A DNA stretch of 64,000 nucleotides from Tipula vernalis. Its lineage: Eukaryota; Arthropoda; Insecta; Diptera; Tipulidae. The notes under the pieces are model-generated. The model ran no database searches. It saw only the letters and a program-made list of their open reading frames with translations, and was not told the origin of the DNA. Shown in pieces: positions 13,745 to 26,411 of the stretch. How positions within the stretch are numbered: the stretch's first letter is position 1; each line of letters starts with the position of its first letter. The DNA lies in the NCBI GenBank assembly GCA_958295665.1, contig OY282560.1, positions 191,768,061 to 191,832,060 of the forward strand, written 5' to 3'. The translations under genes and the position numbers were made by a program.

Positions 13745-14582
13745 TTAAATTGTTATTCCACTCATCCTAATAAATTCATACATTTCCTTATAAACCAAAA
13801 AACCACCTCCATTTATTAAATCACTTAGGTTTCTTGCATTCCGAAGGATGTTGAACTTAGACCTGTATTGGTTGTATTTAGCACAAGCCAATATGAGATG
13901 TTCAACATCCTCCACACTTCCACACAACTCGCAATCTTTGTCCTCACTCAAATGACGTTTCCACAAGCATTCCTTCCAGTTTCCATGGTTCAGCCTGATT
14001 CTCTCAACCGTTCGCAATATTCGCGTATCTCCTTTGAGCTCCTTAAAAAACGGAATTCTCAAAGGAGTACCACGGAGCGCTCTGTACTTCATTCCTTTCG
14101 TTAGACTTTTCTCATTAAACTCACTCTCCCATTTTCTCCACAGATTCATCTGAAGCATTCGAAGTACGGCTCCTGCATCCTTCTTTTCGTACTCCTGAAC
14201 CATGCCATTCAATGTACCCTTTTTTGCTAACATATCGGCTCTTTCATTCCCTTCGGTCTGTCTATGTGATGGGATCCATTGGATGGTCACATCATGTTGA
14301 CAGTCTCGAACGCATTCAAAAATCAAATCGACATAGGTACACATTGCCTTCTCACCTCCACATTTTAGCAAACATAAACCACTCTGGGAATCGGAAAATA
14401 TTACTATTTTCCTTTCCCCTTCATTCACAGCCAGTTTAATTCCTTCAAACATTCCAATCAGTTCAGCGTTCATTATACAGATGCTTTTGTCCACTTTAAA
14501 ATACTTTTAAACATTCTTACTAGGCATAAAAATACCAACACCCACTCCACTCTCATTTACACTAGCATCTGTATAAACGATA
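13745..14582 (-). pseudogene. RNase H domain and C-terminal finger of non-LTR ORF2
   Basis: RNase H removes the RNA strand of the RNA-DNA hybrid during retrotransposition. The catalytic series is visible: YTDAS near 14575, AELIG near 14460, FSDSQSG near 14395, and a final HRQTEGNERAD block near 14265. The tail carries CELCGSVEDVEHLILAC, a CCHC-type finger usual at the C-terminus of such polymerases. One TAA at 14507-14509 separates the first Asp block from the rest in the same frame. All four expected acidic positions remain. The ORF stops at 13745, about 160 bases before the poly(A) tail. Confidence 0.9.
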
Positions 14583-16499
14583 TCATCTGCCACATACCGC
14601 TGACTGATTTTCCCAAACATAATTTTGGCGATAACTTCATTCATTCCCTTATTATATCTCTCCATATTCAAACATAGAGTAAGATTATTAGGAACGGGTT
14701 GCGGACCAGCATTGCCTATACTCAAAAACATGTTCAGATTTTCAAGTGCAATGCTAGTTCTATGTGTCGGTATGTACACCGCCCTACTTTGTAATCTTAC
14801 TATCATCTCATTCCAAAACTCATTTTTCTTAGTTATCATTCTCACCGACTCTCTCACTGTAATCCATTCTCTCTTGTAATCAAGAGGTGAATCACACATT
14901 TCAGACCACAGAGTGTGTATTGGTGTTGAGTTAATCGCCCCCAATACCACTCTTGCACATGCATTTTCTACTTTCATTAATTGGCTAAAAGCCCCTTTCG
15001 CACCATTCCCATACACACTAATACCATATTTTGGAGGATATAAGGGCCTTCCTTAATTTATCAGTCACACTCGGATGAGCGCCCCACTTAGGATTGCTCA
15101 CCCACTTAAGCACATTTAAACGTTCCGTGCAGTTATCTGCCAAAATTTTTGTATGTTTCCCAAAATTCATACGTCTATCAATCTAAATACACAAATACTT
15201 GTACGCATTTACTTGTTCAATTCTGTGACTATCAACACTTATATTAACATTTGCAACGTTTGTTCTGAAACTCATATAAGCACACTTATTAGGATTCACT
15301 CTCAGATTCAACATTTTTGTATTAACTCATCCACCCCATTTTGCGCTCTTTGAGCCGCCACATCAATATTTCTCCCTTTTCCAATTACTACAAAATCGTC
15401 TGCAAATTGCAGAACGATTTAATTATCTGCATTGATGTGATGTATCTTGCTGGTATATAGGTTGAACAGAGCTGGAGATATTTTACTTCCTTGCGGAAGT
15501 CCAACATTTGAAACTCCCTCCAACCTAAAACCACTTCCATTCAGAACCATTTTTTTCTCAGTCATAAAATCTTTTTTCCACATACATACTTTCCGTGAAA
15601 ATCCAAAATTCGAGAGAATTTGTTGTAATTTCCACGGAACCACGTAATCATAAGCTCTTTCAATGTCCAAAAATACCGCAACAGCTTTCATATTATCCTT
15701 TCTTACTTCCCAAACAAACTTTTCCACACACTCAATTGCAGAGTGGTTCTTTCGAAATCCAAATGTTGTCAATGGCAACAAATTATTTTCATTCACAAAA
15801 TCTTCCATTCGTTCTTTTATCATTTCATTTAAAATTTTTATAAAAACATTTAACATACATATGCCTCGATAATTTGTTGCCACATTTGGATCTCTATCCC
15901 GTTTAGGAATGGGAACCATCCTGCTCTCCTTCCATTTGTCCGGTATTTTTGAACTTATCCACACTTTGTTGAGTATCTCCAGCAAATTATGTTTTGCTGA
16001 GTCACTCAACAACCGAATCATTTTATAACTTACTCGGTTCGTCCCTGGAGTGGTAGACTTTGATCTATCTAACACCCTCGGGAACTCTCCCCATTCATAC
16101 TTACAATCCTATCTTTCATTTCTACTTCATTTATTACATTCAAATCATTGCTTACATTCAATATCATTCTTATAAATTCTTCACCTTTTTCTCTGTTCTC
16201 ACATACCACATTGCTCACATTAAAATGTTTACCATTCACCCTATTAAACAAACTCCATAAATCCTTAGTTGTGGTTCTATGTGTCATTTGGGACACATAT
16301 TGCCGCCAACTTTTCCTTTTTGCTCTGCGAATAGCTTTTTTAATTTCCCGTTCATTTTACCACACATAATCTTATTCTCACTACTCTTATTTCTATTTAA
16401 TTCACGCAAGACTATTCGCTTCCTATCATACCCGAATTGAACTTCATTGTTCCACCAACCTTTCACATAATCTCTTTCATATCTACAATTTTTGTACAC
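14583..16499 (-). pseudogene. Reverse transcriptase and linker of non-LTR ORF2
   Basis: Motifs in order along the minus strand: PDKWKESRMVPIPKRDRDP and NYRGICML near 15890, FGFRKNHSAIECV near 15760, VFLDIERAYDYV near 15660 (first catalytic Asp), LPQGSKISPALFNLY near 15490, then FADDFVVIGKG near 15400 (catalytic Asp pair), VNPNKCAYMSF near 15280 and a thumb region to 14583. A TAA at 15419-15421 lies in frame just before FADD, and more stops or shifts follow near 15310, 15195 and 15015. The 16069-16499 stretch links it to the endonuclease in two further frames. Confidence 0.9.
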
Positions 16500-17325
16500 A
16501 GTTCATTTACCCGTTCAATTTCACTATCTAACTGGCTTTGATTTATTTCATTTTCTCCGAGAATCTCATTCATTTGATTCACCCATTTTCTGTTATTCAT
16601 TAATTCACGTTTTTTTCTAAACACTCGATTATCATTCATGATCATTTTGATCATGAAATGATCACCACCCAAATTCTCTTCTTCAACATTCCAAGTGACC
16701 CGACAGGCCAGTTCAATAGTTGTCATAGACAAATCTATTGCGCTGGCCGGGCCTCCCACATTCGCCATTCTAGTTGGCCTTCCATCATTCAAGAGCACCT
16801 TATCGAAGTCTTGAATAAGGTCGGCCAACTGTTTTCCTCTCGCGCAATTGTCAAAACAACCCCACATTCTCGCATGCGCATTCATATCTCCACATACAAT
16901 CAGGTCACTTTTATCGTTCACCCACTCAAACAATTTTTTAAAGTCACTCAAGGCTTTTACCTTTCATTTTCATTACGCACCTGGGTTACATACACGCTCA
17001 CTAGTAACATATTTCTTTCCAAATTCGTCGTTGAGGCGGCTATTGCTTCAATCACCTCAAAAGCGGGTAGTTACCTTCAAGGTCTTGAACTTCTTCAAGA
17101 GTCATATTTTTGGCGTACATTATTGCCACTCCACCATAACCATCGCTTCTTGGTTTGAAAAGAAATCTGTACCCTCTCACATGCAACGCCTTGTTCATTC
17201 TCTCCCATGTTTCGCTTATAAGCATCACATTCATTTTATTCTTGGCCAGATAATTTTCCAACATATTTTTTTTTGGCGTAAAAACTTTGTATGTTTATCT
17301 GGTCAACAATAATTATTTCACTCAT
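16463..17325 (-). pseudogene. Endonuclease domain of non-LTR ORF2, with the ORF2 start
   Basis: The endonuclease nicks target DNA to prime reverse transcription. An ATG at 17325 begins MSEIIIVDQINIQS. A frameshift in an A9 run (T9 at 17266-17274) moves into the frame with MLISETWERM, RGYRFLFKPRSDGYGGVAI. After another shift near 17050 come VSVYVTQV (16980) and, from 16951, CGDMNAHARMWG, LNDGRPTRM, SAIDLSM and GDHFMI. The Glu, Asp-Asn, Ser-Asp and His positions of the family are therefore largely present. The frame is broken at least three times. Confidence 0.88.
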
Positions 17326-17543
17326 GTTTCACATTCACACCAATAAAAATGTATACATACCAATTAAAATATGTGCAGGGAATATCCGCTTCCAAAATTT
17401 AACAAAAATTAATTTTGATGAAATAATAAAATTATTGAATCATATTGATGATGTTGCACCCTTCATAAAGATGTTAATGTCGCGTGTTGTTGTCCCATGT
17501 TCTGCGTTGTGTCCAGTTTCGTATAACATTGATTTTTATTAAT

Positions 17544-18573
17544 TTATGATGTACAATTATCTGGTTTCAATGGTGGTGGTAGTGGTGCAATAAAATGTTT
17601 ATTGCTTACGTCTGTACTCAACGTTGAACTATTAAATTGGTCAATGAATGCTATTCTGTTTTTGGTACTTGTGTACCGTGTTTTTTTGTATGGTCGACCG
17701 CGTTTGTTTACATTTCCTTTTACAGATATATCTTGGCTTTCCGTGTCCATACACGATGAATCGGTTTCTGTTTGCCTTGCATTCAAATGATCTTTCACGT
17801 TAATCACTTTTTGTTTTTTTTTCAATTTTCGTTTTTGCCTCCTTTTGTAAAATATTAATTTTGGCTATATCGCTGTATTTAATTCCTTCTTCAGTGGCGG
17901 TTGATTGTACCGTATTTTTATCGACCGTACTTGTTCTTTGTACGTGTTGCCTGTGTACATGTTGTCCATCTATTTCTTTTTGTTGTAGTGCTTGTTGTTG
18001 TAGCTGTGGTTCTGCTATGTTGTTATTCGTATTCAACAGTGGACATTCTTGTTTTTTATGGTTATCTTCTGCGCATTTGTAACACCGCTCTTTCATTCCA
18101 TCGTAGAATATTCTGGCTTTAATATTTTGAATATATAAAAATTGCGGTATTTCTCGCTCTATTTCTATATACACGCCCCTTACTCCCGAAAAAACTGGTA
18201 GCAGTGAGTTTACTCCAAACTTTTCACGTCTTGTTGATGTGTCTGTGATTTCTGGTGGCAAGTTAAATACCCTCACGTACCGCATTATCCCACTTGCTCA
18301 TTTCACCGTTACCTCCGTTGATGTTCCATTTATGTAATTGAAAGTCAACACACGTGTCTCTCGTATAAACTCCAGGTACCTTTGTTCTGTATTAAACTTG
18401 ATATACATACACCGCTCGTACAGATCTTGGTACACTGCATGTATATCTTTCGCCGTTAGTGCATTGTTCAATACAAATCGCATCATCTCTTGGTCAGACG
18501 GCTTAGCATCTGTCTTCTGGAACTGTACTTTTACGGTATTTTGTCGTAAACTTTCCATTGTAATAATCCACAA
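17544..18573 (-). pseudogene. ORF1 (gag-like) of the non-LTR element
   Basis: ORF1 proteins bind the element RNA. From an ATG near 18573 the frame is open to a single TGA at 18298-18300, continues in the same frame to 17800, then shifts in an A9 run (T9 at 17814-17822) into the frame that ends at 17544. The central CYKCAEDNHKKQEC (near 18080) is a CCHC zinc knuckle; Gln-rich and basic stretches follow (QQQALQQK; KRGRPYKKTR). Only one knuckle is seen, where some related elements have two or three. Just one stop and one homopolymer shift break it. Confidence 0.85.
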
Positions 18574-18737
18574 CCTTGTTGAAAAAAGGTATTAAATTTT
18601 ATCAGTGCGCAGAATTGCGCTTATCAAAATTGTATAGCACTAATACCACTAAATCTCTTTTTATTGCTTAATACTCATTAATTTTATTTCTATTATGGTA
18701 ACTCGTTCTGTACACCACAAAGGTTGACGATCGAAAG

Positions 18738-18902
18738 CAAATCTTACTAATTTTATCTCAAAATAAACTCCTTAAGCTAACTAGTGGCCTATGTCACAAC
18801 CGGAGAAAAACTCTGTGATTTGGACAATCTTCAGTACAGGAAACCTCTAAAATCCATAAATAAAAAATAAAAATAAAAATTTCAACAATTTTCAGATTCA
18901 CC
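18738..18902. repeat. Rest of the 187-bp repeat unit 2, starting with the target duplication
   Basis: Resumes at CAAATCTTACTAATTTT and follows unit 1 (13360-13520) closely, including CTAACTAGTGGCCTATGTCA and TTTCAACAATTTTCAGATT, with small changes in the A-rich part. Confidence 0.85.
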
Positions 18903-18903
18903 G

Positions 18904-19782
18904 GTGTACGGTACCAGTGCAGGGATAGTCAGGCCCGACACAGAGCTATGCATACCACTGGGTAACCCACACAGTTTTTCAGGCTGAGACCTTTGCTATT
19001 GAAGTATGTATGCTTCAATGTCTCAAAAAGAAATATAAGAATACGGAGATCTATATAATCTCGGACAGCCAGGCAGCTCTGCTAGCCTTAGGAGCTTCAG
19101 TGTTCAACTCGAAATTGATCTGGAGCTGCTACTGTAATTTATTAGAACAGGGTAAAGCAAATAAAGTCACCCTTTTGTGGTATCCTGGCCACTCCACTAT
19201 TAGAGGAAATGAGGCAGCAGACCGATGTGCAAAAATGGGAACAAGCCGGGATTTCCTGGATTCTAGTCCTAGTATTGCTTTTTCCAAAACCCATTGGACA
19301 AATGGTATAAGGGACTGGGAGCAGATCTATAGGAAATTAGTCTGGTAGTCCTTCATTGGGATGAGACAGGCCAAGAGATTATTCAGTTATATAATATTAT
19401 ACGTCTGGGAAAGGCAGAGAGGATGGACCGCCAACCCCTAAGATTCCTTACCTGGTTTTAACAGGGTACGGCCCTTTAAATGGTCATCTACATAAAATGG
19501 GAAGGTCCCTTATGGACCAGTCCAGATTCTGCGACTGCGGTAAGGCGACATCGGAACAACAAATATTCACATGCGACGCTGTCATCCTAAAAAGATTAAA
19601 GTTCCTCAATGCGTACATAATCCAGTGGCCTAACGCCGACCCACTGGATATGCATCAGGTAGCGGCGTTTATCAAGGATATAGACCTACATTTCACGTAG
19701 AAATCTCTAGGGATGCATAATAGGCCTCAATGGTCGCAGTGCTTTGGGCTACATACACCCACCCTTTGTAAAAAAAAAAAAT
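18904..19782 (+). pseudogene. RNase H and C-terminal tail of a second non-LTR retrotransposon
   Basis: Plus-strand frames give SDSQAALLALGA near 19060, LLWYPGHSTIRGNEAAD near 19170 (the final His-Asp block of RNase H), and a Cys-rich tail with CDCGKATSEQQIFTC near 19530. A frame break lies near 19348-19497. The first Asp and Glu blocks are in the degraded 18904-19010 stretch (…GTSAGIV…ETFAIE). A short A-run at 19771-19780 follows the stop and could be the poly(A) end. Its sequence differs from the 13.5-18.7 kb element, so it is another family (Loa/R1-like). Everything 5' of RNase H is missing. Confidence 0.8.
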
Positions 19783-19927
19783 TACGAATTTTTTATTTTT
19801 GTGTATTAAACGTTGAAATTTTTTAAAAGATTAAACTTCTTTATTTCTTAGACGGCAAAGATTACAAGATAAAAAAGAATTAAAAATATTTCGTTCTTTC
19901 CGAGAAATATTTTTTGGAATAAATTGT

Positions 19928-21360
19928 GATTAGGGTGTTTAGGACAGCCATGTTTGATACGATCTCACCCAATATACAAAATATTACGAAGAAATGATTT
20001 TACCAATTTTCTTGATAAATTCCTAGGATAGGATATTCTCAAAAAAATTGGAAAAATCATTTTGTCATAATATTTGGCCTATTAATTTGGTGAGATCGTA
20101 TCAAACGTGGTTTTCACCTTTTTTTAAAACTGAAATTGGTTTCGGATAGCCTAGGTCCTATGCCAACTTTACCTTTATGCCACTTTGGTGTCAGCTTTCT
20201 AGAATTTTCTCGAGAAATTTGGGAAAATAATTTTGTCCTAATATTTTGTATTTTTATTGAGTGAAATCGTATCAATTGTGGTCTATATGTGGAATTGGCA
20301 TAGAACCTGGGCTATCCGAAACCTATTTCAGTTTTGACAAAAATAAGGAGGGTGTTTAGGACAACCACATTTGATACGATCTCACCCAATAAAAATACAA
20401 AATATTAGGAAAAAATTATTTTCCCAATTTTCTCGAGAAAATCTTAGAAAGCTGACACCAAAGTGGCCTAAAGGTAAAGTTGGCATAGGACCTAGGCTAT
20501 CCGAAACCAATTTTAGTGTTAAAAATAAAAAGGCGATTAAGGTGTTTAGGACCATCGTGTTTGATACGACCTCACCCCATAAATAAACCAAATATTATGA
20601 AAAAATTATTTTCCCAATTTTCTTGAGAATATCCTAGGAATCTGACGCCAAAGTAAGCTAAATATCAGAAACCAGTTTCAGTTGTTAAAAAAATAGGGGA
20701 TTAGGGTGTTGAGGACAACCATGTTTGATACGAACTCACCCCATAAATATACCAAATATTATGAAAAAATTATTTCAAAATTTTCTTTAAAAATTTCTGG
20801 GAAGCTGACAGCAAAGTGGCCTAAAGTGTTTAGGGCAACTATGTTTGATATGGTCTCATCCAATAAATAAACCAAATATTATGAAAAAAATGAATTTCCA
20901 ATTTTCTTTAGAATATCCTAGGCAGCACCAAAGTTACCTAAATGTAAAGTTGGCATATGACCTAGGCTATCCAAAACCAGTTTCACTTTTTAAAAAAATA
21001 AGGGATTATGGTGTTTAGGACAACCATGTTTGATACGATCTCACACAATAAATATTCCAAATATTATAAAAAAATTATTTCTCGGTATTATGGGAATTTT
21101 CTTTAGAAAATTCTAGAAGGCTGACACCAAAGTGGCCTATATGTAAAGTTGACATGGGACCTAGGCTATCCGAAACCAGTTTCAGTTTAAAAAAAGGCGA
21201 TTTGGGTGCTTAGGACAACCGTATCTGATACGATCTTACCCCATAAATAAGCCAAATATTATAAAATAATGATTTACCCAATTTTCTTGAGAAAATCCTA
21301 GGAAGCTGACACTCAAGTGGCCTATATGTAAGGTTGCCATAGGATCTAGGCTATTTAGAT
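19928..21360. repeat. Satellite-like array, about 170-190 bp unit, with an inverted head
   Basis: Each unit holds GTGTTTAGGACAACCATGTT, TGATACGATCTCACCCAATA, an AAATATTATGAAAAAATTAT stretch, an ATCCTAGGAAGCTGACACCA stretch, and a GACCTAGGCTATCCGAAACC stretch. About six direct copies start near 20350, 20530, 20700, 20825, 21010 and 21195. The first copies (19928-20300) are arranged head to head: the block at 20030-20290 is the reverse complement of the rest. Confidence 0.9.
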
Positions 21361-21596
21361 TATAATATTTCCTATATTAGTTGTATATCTTTTTTAATTT
21401 TTAATGAATCAAAAAAAACTCAGGTACTTCGATTTTAAATCTATTTAAGATCCTACAGTTAAAATTTCAAGTCGATTGAACAAAAATTGATTGAGTTCTG
21501 CTGCGTGCAGATTTCCAAAACACGGTTTCGAGAAAAACGCGTTTAGTTTTTGGTATCAATAACTTCTCAATACTTTTAGAAATTTTTTACATACTA

Positions 21597-21866
21597 CTAA
21601 TCAGCAATGCCAGCTGCATACAGTTGTCCTTCTACGTTGATATACGCTACATTTCTGGCCTTGGAAGCTGCCAAATTGCCTCTCCGAGCCTCTTTTGCCA
21701 CATCCGTCATCGAGTACTATGCATGTGAAATTCTCTTGGCATCAATTTCAATGCAGAAATTATAACAATTAGGCGACATTTTCACACCTATTGTTTCTAA
21801 AAATTTAACAAGCGATAGACAGTAAACCGTCGTTAAAAGTCATTGTAGCAATGACACTGTTATTCG
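21597..21866 (-). pseudogene. C-terminal piece of a Mutator-like transposase
   Basis: Minus-strand reading gives VIATMTFNDGLLSIA, then after a one-base shift KFLETIGVKMSPN, CIEIDAKRISHA, a TAG, and a basic tail KEARRGNLAASKARN ending EGQLYAAGIAD before a TAG at 21597-21599. From memory, this matches the end of one arthropod Mutator-like transposase group (FN-G, LG-G, D--RI--A, a basic stretch and a final EG--YGAG motif). The catalytic core is absent. The assignment rests on short motifs and should be treated as moderate. Confidence 0.5.
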
Positions 21867-22149
21867 TAAAAAACCAATAAATATGTACACAAACAGATGC
21901 CCACTCCGAAAATGCGCTTCAGCTGATGGACAATTTTTGTTTTTTCAGCGCACCTATAGGTCAAAAAGAGAACTTAAAATAACAGGATTATATTGCCGAC
22001 AGCGTTTTTCGGCTCTTAGAGAGCTCTCAGGAAAATGCTTGAAAACCTTCCAAAAAAATTTTTTTTAGCTAAAAACGGATTTGTATTATATTATTGAGGG
22101 TCTAAAGGATTTTTAAAGGCAACACAAAAAACGATTTTTTGAAAATCTC

Positions 22150-25100
22150 ACAGTGGCGTTCTCCCTTAAAGAAATTCGTTATAACAAGATTTTCTGCTTT
22201 TACACTGCTTTTACGTAAATAATAATTATTATTGACGATTTTTAGGACAGATCTACTCTTAAATGAGCTTCAACGACGCGTCGTTTCAGTCATATAAGTT
22301 GAGGTTTAGTTGATGTTATGAAGACAAGCTCATTTCAACTCGTAATACTTCATTCTGTTAAGTAGTACTGATTTGTTGAACTGTAAAAAAAACCGTTATA
22401 CGTTAACCTAAAATAAATTCTGTCATAAAATAAAGTATCGCTATAAAATCTTCTGATTCACTCAAATTATAAATGCGAGTTTACATTTTAAAAATATATT
22501 ACAATAAAATTTTTATTCTTTAATCTATCTTAATCTTGAACTAATACTTAAAAAAAATATACGAACAAATTAAAAAAAAAAAAAAACTTACATAAAAAAT
22601 ACAAAAATACAGAACAAAATCCGGAAATATAAAATAAAGAACCAAAATTAATTTTATTCAAATTACAATTCTAAGCCAAATTAAATAAAACAACTACAGA
22701 ATATATTTTATTTCAATATAAATTTTATTTATTTTAATATTAAATTTTCCGCAATTTTAAATATGTATAATACAGAATTCTTGTTTAAAATTACATTATG
22801 TTAGTTGCTGTTGTTGTTGTTGTTAAAAAATATAAAATAATATTTTTTATTATTATTATTCGTTTTCTTAATGTAAAATGAATATAAAAGTATTTATAGT
22901 AAGTAATAACCCTTTTTATTATTATTGCATTTGTTTTATGCGTTTTTGCAAATATTTAGTTTTATTATTAAAATTGTTTTTTTTTTGGGTTTGCCAATAT
23001 ATTTATATGCATTTTATCTTGACATTAAAAACAAAACATTTTCAATACTTAATTTTGCGTATTCATTGAATTATGAAAATTTGTCTTAATTTACATTACA
23101 AAAGGGGAAGGAAGCGTATGTATAAACATTAGGAAGGGTTAACAACAATATTTACTGTTTTAACGATTTTGTGTACTAAACTATCTATATTTAAAATAAA
23201 AAAAAACTACTCTAATTAAAATTGTTGCATGAATAACTTTTAATATTACGATTATTAAAGCATCTGCATACACAATAGCAAACATACTGTACCCCCTCTA
23301 GCTGTGTACGTACAAAAAAAATTACTTTCTCATCTCAAAAAAAAATAAAAATAAAAAAATTATTTATTCATTAATTTTCCGGATGAACGAAATAAAAAAC
23401 TGTTTTACATCGTGAACCAGATTGCATCCTTTCAAGATGTCTTGCTGATGTAATTTAAATAGTTTTTCTACCTGATAATCGATTAATAAGGTAGTTTTTA
23501 CTTTTTAAAAAATTTATTAAAGGGTTATGAACATAAACTAAATATTTTTTTTATTTTAAATTGTGTGGTTGAAGGGTCGTATATTTGAGTACGCACATTT
23601 CGATTTTAAAACTAAAAACAAAATCGAAAGCTAGGCACACATAAAAGAAATTTTTTGAATAAATTAAATTTTGGTTATTTTCGATTTTAAAATTTATGTA
23701 AATTTTTTTTTTTTGTTGTGTTCGGGTTCAACAACAAAATGTAGTATTAAGTTTCAAACCGTTAAAAAAAATGTTTTGTACGCATTTTTTTTATGTAGCT
23801 ATATGGTATTGTGAAATGTAAAATAGAGAGAGAGGATGTTATTTCTAAGATTAAAGATGTCTAGTTTGAATGATAAATGATTGTGATTCTTAAAAAGGGA
23901 TGTTGATTTTGACGGAAATTTATTTAAATGACGTAATATAATATTAAGTAAGGGGTATGTTTGTTTCAATGCGGATTTAAAATTTTGGAAAGGGATTAAA
24001 GAATGATACAAATCGAATTTGATAGAATTGAACGTCATTCGGACTACTTCGAAGAAATCTTACACTATGTTATTACTTTTGGATCACAATAAGCTTGATT
24101 TTAATTTCCAGAAAATTTCCCTTGCGACCAATTAATGTATCCCAAATGTAATCTTAATTTACATTCTTGTTTTAATTTTTTGTCATTTATAAGTTGTATA
24201 ATAAAACTTTAACACATTGATTTCGAATAGCACATTCGTCGGCTCTTTTTTCAACCATTTACTGTGTTATGTGTGAATAGTTGTTAAAAATGATATTTAA
24301 TTAATTTTTCTGGCATCGATTCTCGCCAGAAATGAGTATAATTCTCTAAAGTTAATAATATATAACCCCGTAAGTATAATGAACTATTATCCTCACACAA
24401 AAACAGCTTGTCAAAATTCTCATCAAAACTTTTAATCAATAAAAAAAAAAAAAAATTGTTTCCAGTTCATTCATCCATCAAAATTCTCCACCTGTGTCAA
24501 TCACATTCACTTAGTCTTTATATAAATTTAAGCGTCACCTGACAAAACAGTAAACCAAAGTTAAAAAACCGCAAAACATGCAATCACCTTAGTCATTACT
24601 ACGAGAAACTTATTTAAAAAAAAAATCGTTTTAAGTCTCGTTTATGAGTCAGACCGAATAAAATTCGAAAAAAATATAGTAATAATCAATTGATTCATCA
24701 CACACTCACATTGTTCCCCGCACAACATTATTAACAAGTAAACCACAGAAAAAAAAATTATTCTTATTAATTTCAATTAAACCTAAATAATTTATAACGC
24801 GCAACATTAATGTCAAACAACTTTACAAAGAATTTACAACACAACAAAAAAAAAAAAATTAAACAACTGGCAAGTCAATCATAAAAAAACAATCAAAAAA
24901 AAAAATGATCAACAAAAAAGTTGTTGTCAGTTTAATTGTCAACCCAGACCACTTTTATGTCTCATCAAAAATAAAATAAAAAATCAGACTCACAAAAAAA
25001 AAATTCACTCAACAACAATAACAACAACAACAATTTTTTTTTATTATTTATCACATTTTTTGCTTTAATCGTATTTAATTTAATTTAATATTTTTAATTT

Positions 25101-26402
25101 AATTAATTTTTTTTACTAACTGAATAGGAAAAAAAATATCGCCACAAACAAAAAAAAAATAAATAAATAATAAAAACTCAAAAAAATCAGGTTCGTCGCC
25201 TTTTTCAGTCTTTTGATTTATATACAGATATTTTTATTTATTTTTTCATGTTTCGTATATCGTGTCTATGTTGTAAAAGTCAAACAAATATCACAAGGTT
25301 TTTTTTTTGTTTTGTTTACTTTAATTAATTAAATAAAATTAATATTTTTAATTTAATTAAAAATAACTATTTTTGGAAGGTTAAACACCAAAATAAAATA
25401 TATTTTGTATTTCTATACGTATAGTGTGTCTGTGTGTATGAATTTGAGTACTGAATGATTTGGGTTGGTTTTTGTTTTGAGTGAAATTCCGAAATGATTT
25501 AAAAATATTTAATTTTTATCCCGAATTGGGATTGGATGGTAAAAAAATAAGGGATGGAATTATTTTTTGTATTGTTTTTGTTGTTGTTGTCGAATGGGGT
25601 GAACCCTTATTTCAGTTGATGTTTGACAATGAACTTGAATTTTTTCATAATTAGTTAAGTACAAGTTATAATACGATGTATTTACAATTTATAATGGTCG
25701 AGCGGTTTTATTACTGGTATAAAAAATACATAAACGAAACACCCCTTTCTCATATTGTGTTGGCTACACCTTATTCCAATTTGAAATTTTAAGTGCGAAT
25801 TTATAGTGCGAAACGAAATTACGTGAATGTAAAATATGGTGGTGATGGATGGGTTTTGTCAAAATGTTTATAGGTAATTTGCATAAGTGTAACGCTGACG
25901 AAGCTTATTAGACAATTTTGTTTATTTCAAATAATTCCCGTAAATATGTAATTATGTGTGCCTGGCTTAAGTTTTTTATTAACGAGATGTTGAAATAATA
26001 TAAATATTTGAAGAGACAGAAATTCTCAGATTGGATATAATTAAAGTGCTCAAACAAGTTTTAGTTAGTTAATAAATTAATTAATTTTACATGTGGCAAT
26101 GACTGGAAGTAATTTGCAGAAAAAGATAAGTTATAATTTTACATGGAATTACGTGGAATAACTTTTAAGGTACCAAGTACAGTTCTTAATTCGTTTAATT
26201 TGTTCAATTTTCTTGTTCATGTACAATTATAGATTAAGGTCATTGCTTTTATTTACTGATAGGTGTATTTGGGTTTCTGTAAACAATTTCTCAATTACAG
26301 GTTTCTGTAAACAATTTCTCTGTTCCTCAGTAGCATTGTGAATCTCCCAGAAAATCTCCTCATAAATATTTTTCTCGCTATCTAAATGGAAATGTTTCTT
26401 CT
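22150..26402. other. Long AT-rich stretch with no recognisable gene
   Basis: Holds many A-runs and T-runs, ACAACAACAA tracts at 25010-25035 and TTAAT tracts. A TATATAAAT near 24520 could be read as a TATA box, but no coding exon follows. Short open frames (for example 23799-24038 minus) have no recognisable content. Confidence 0.45.
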
Positions 26403-26411
26403 ATCTGCTAC
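26403..26411. repeat. 9-bp target-site duplication, left
   Basis: ATCTGCTAC, identical to 28389-28397 on the far side of the foldback element. Confidence 0.75.

Larger units (their letters stand above)
13560..18737 (-). mobile_element. Nearly full-length non-LTR retrotransposon (I/R1-like group, with RNase H)
   Basis: A 5.2-kb element read on the minus strand: short 5' leader, ORF1 with a zinc knuckle, apurinic-type endonuclease, reverse transcriptase, RNase H, a Cys/His finger, 3' UTR and a 24-base poly(A) tail. It is flanked by a 12-bp target duplication and sits inside unit 2 of a 187-bp tandem repeat, so both ends can be placed almost to the base. Several frameshifts and stops make it inactive. 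The presence of RNase H after the reverse transcriptase favours the I, Loa or related clades over Jockey; exact clade was not tested. Confidence 0.92.

Noticed and set aside
16658..17312. Long plus-strand open frames opposite the endonuclease
   Set aside because: They are antisense to clear endonuclease motifs on the minus strand.
13351..18902. The repeated blocks on both sides of the non-LTR element read as LTRs
   Set aside because: The element has endonuclease-type ORF2 and a poly(A) tail, and unit 1 is followed by a second unit start before the insertion; they are tandem repeat units of the target.
24515..24600. TATA-box-like TATATAAAT as a promoter
   Set aside because: No initiator, exon or coding sequence follows, and such words are expected in AT-rich DNA.
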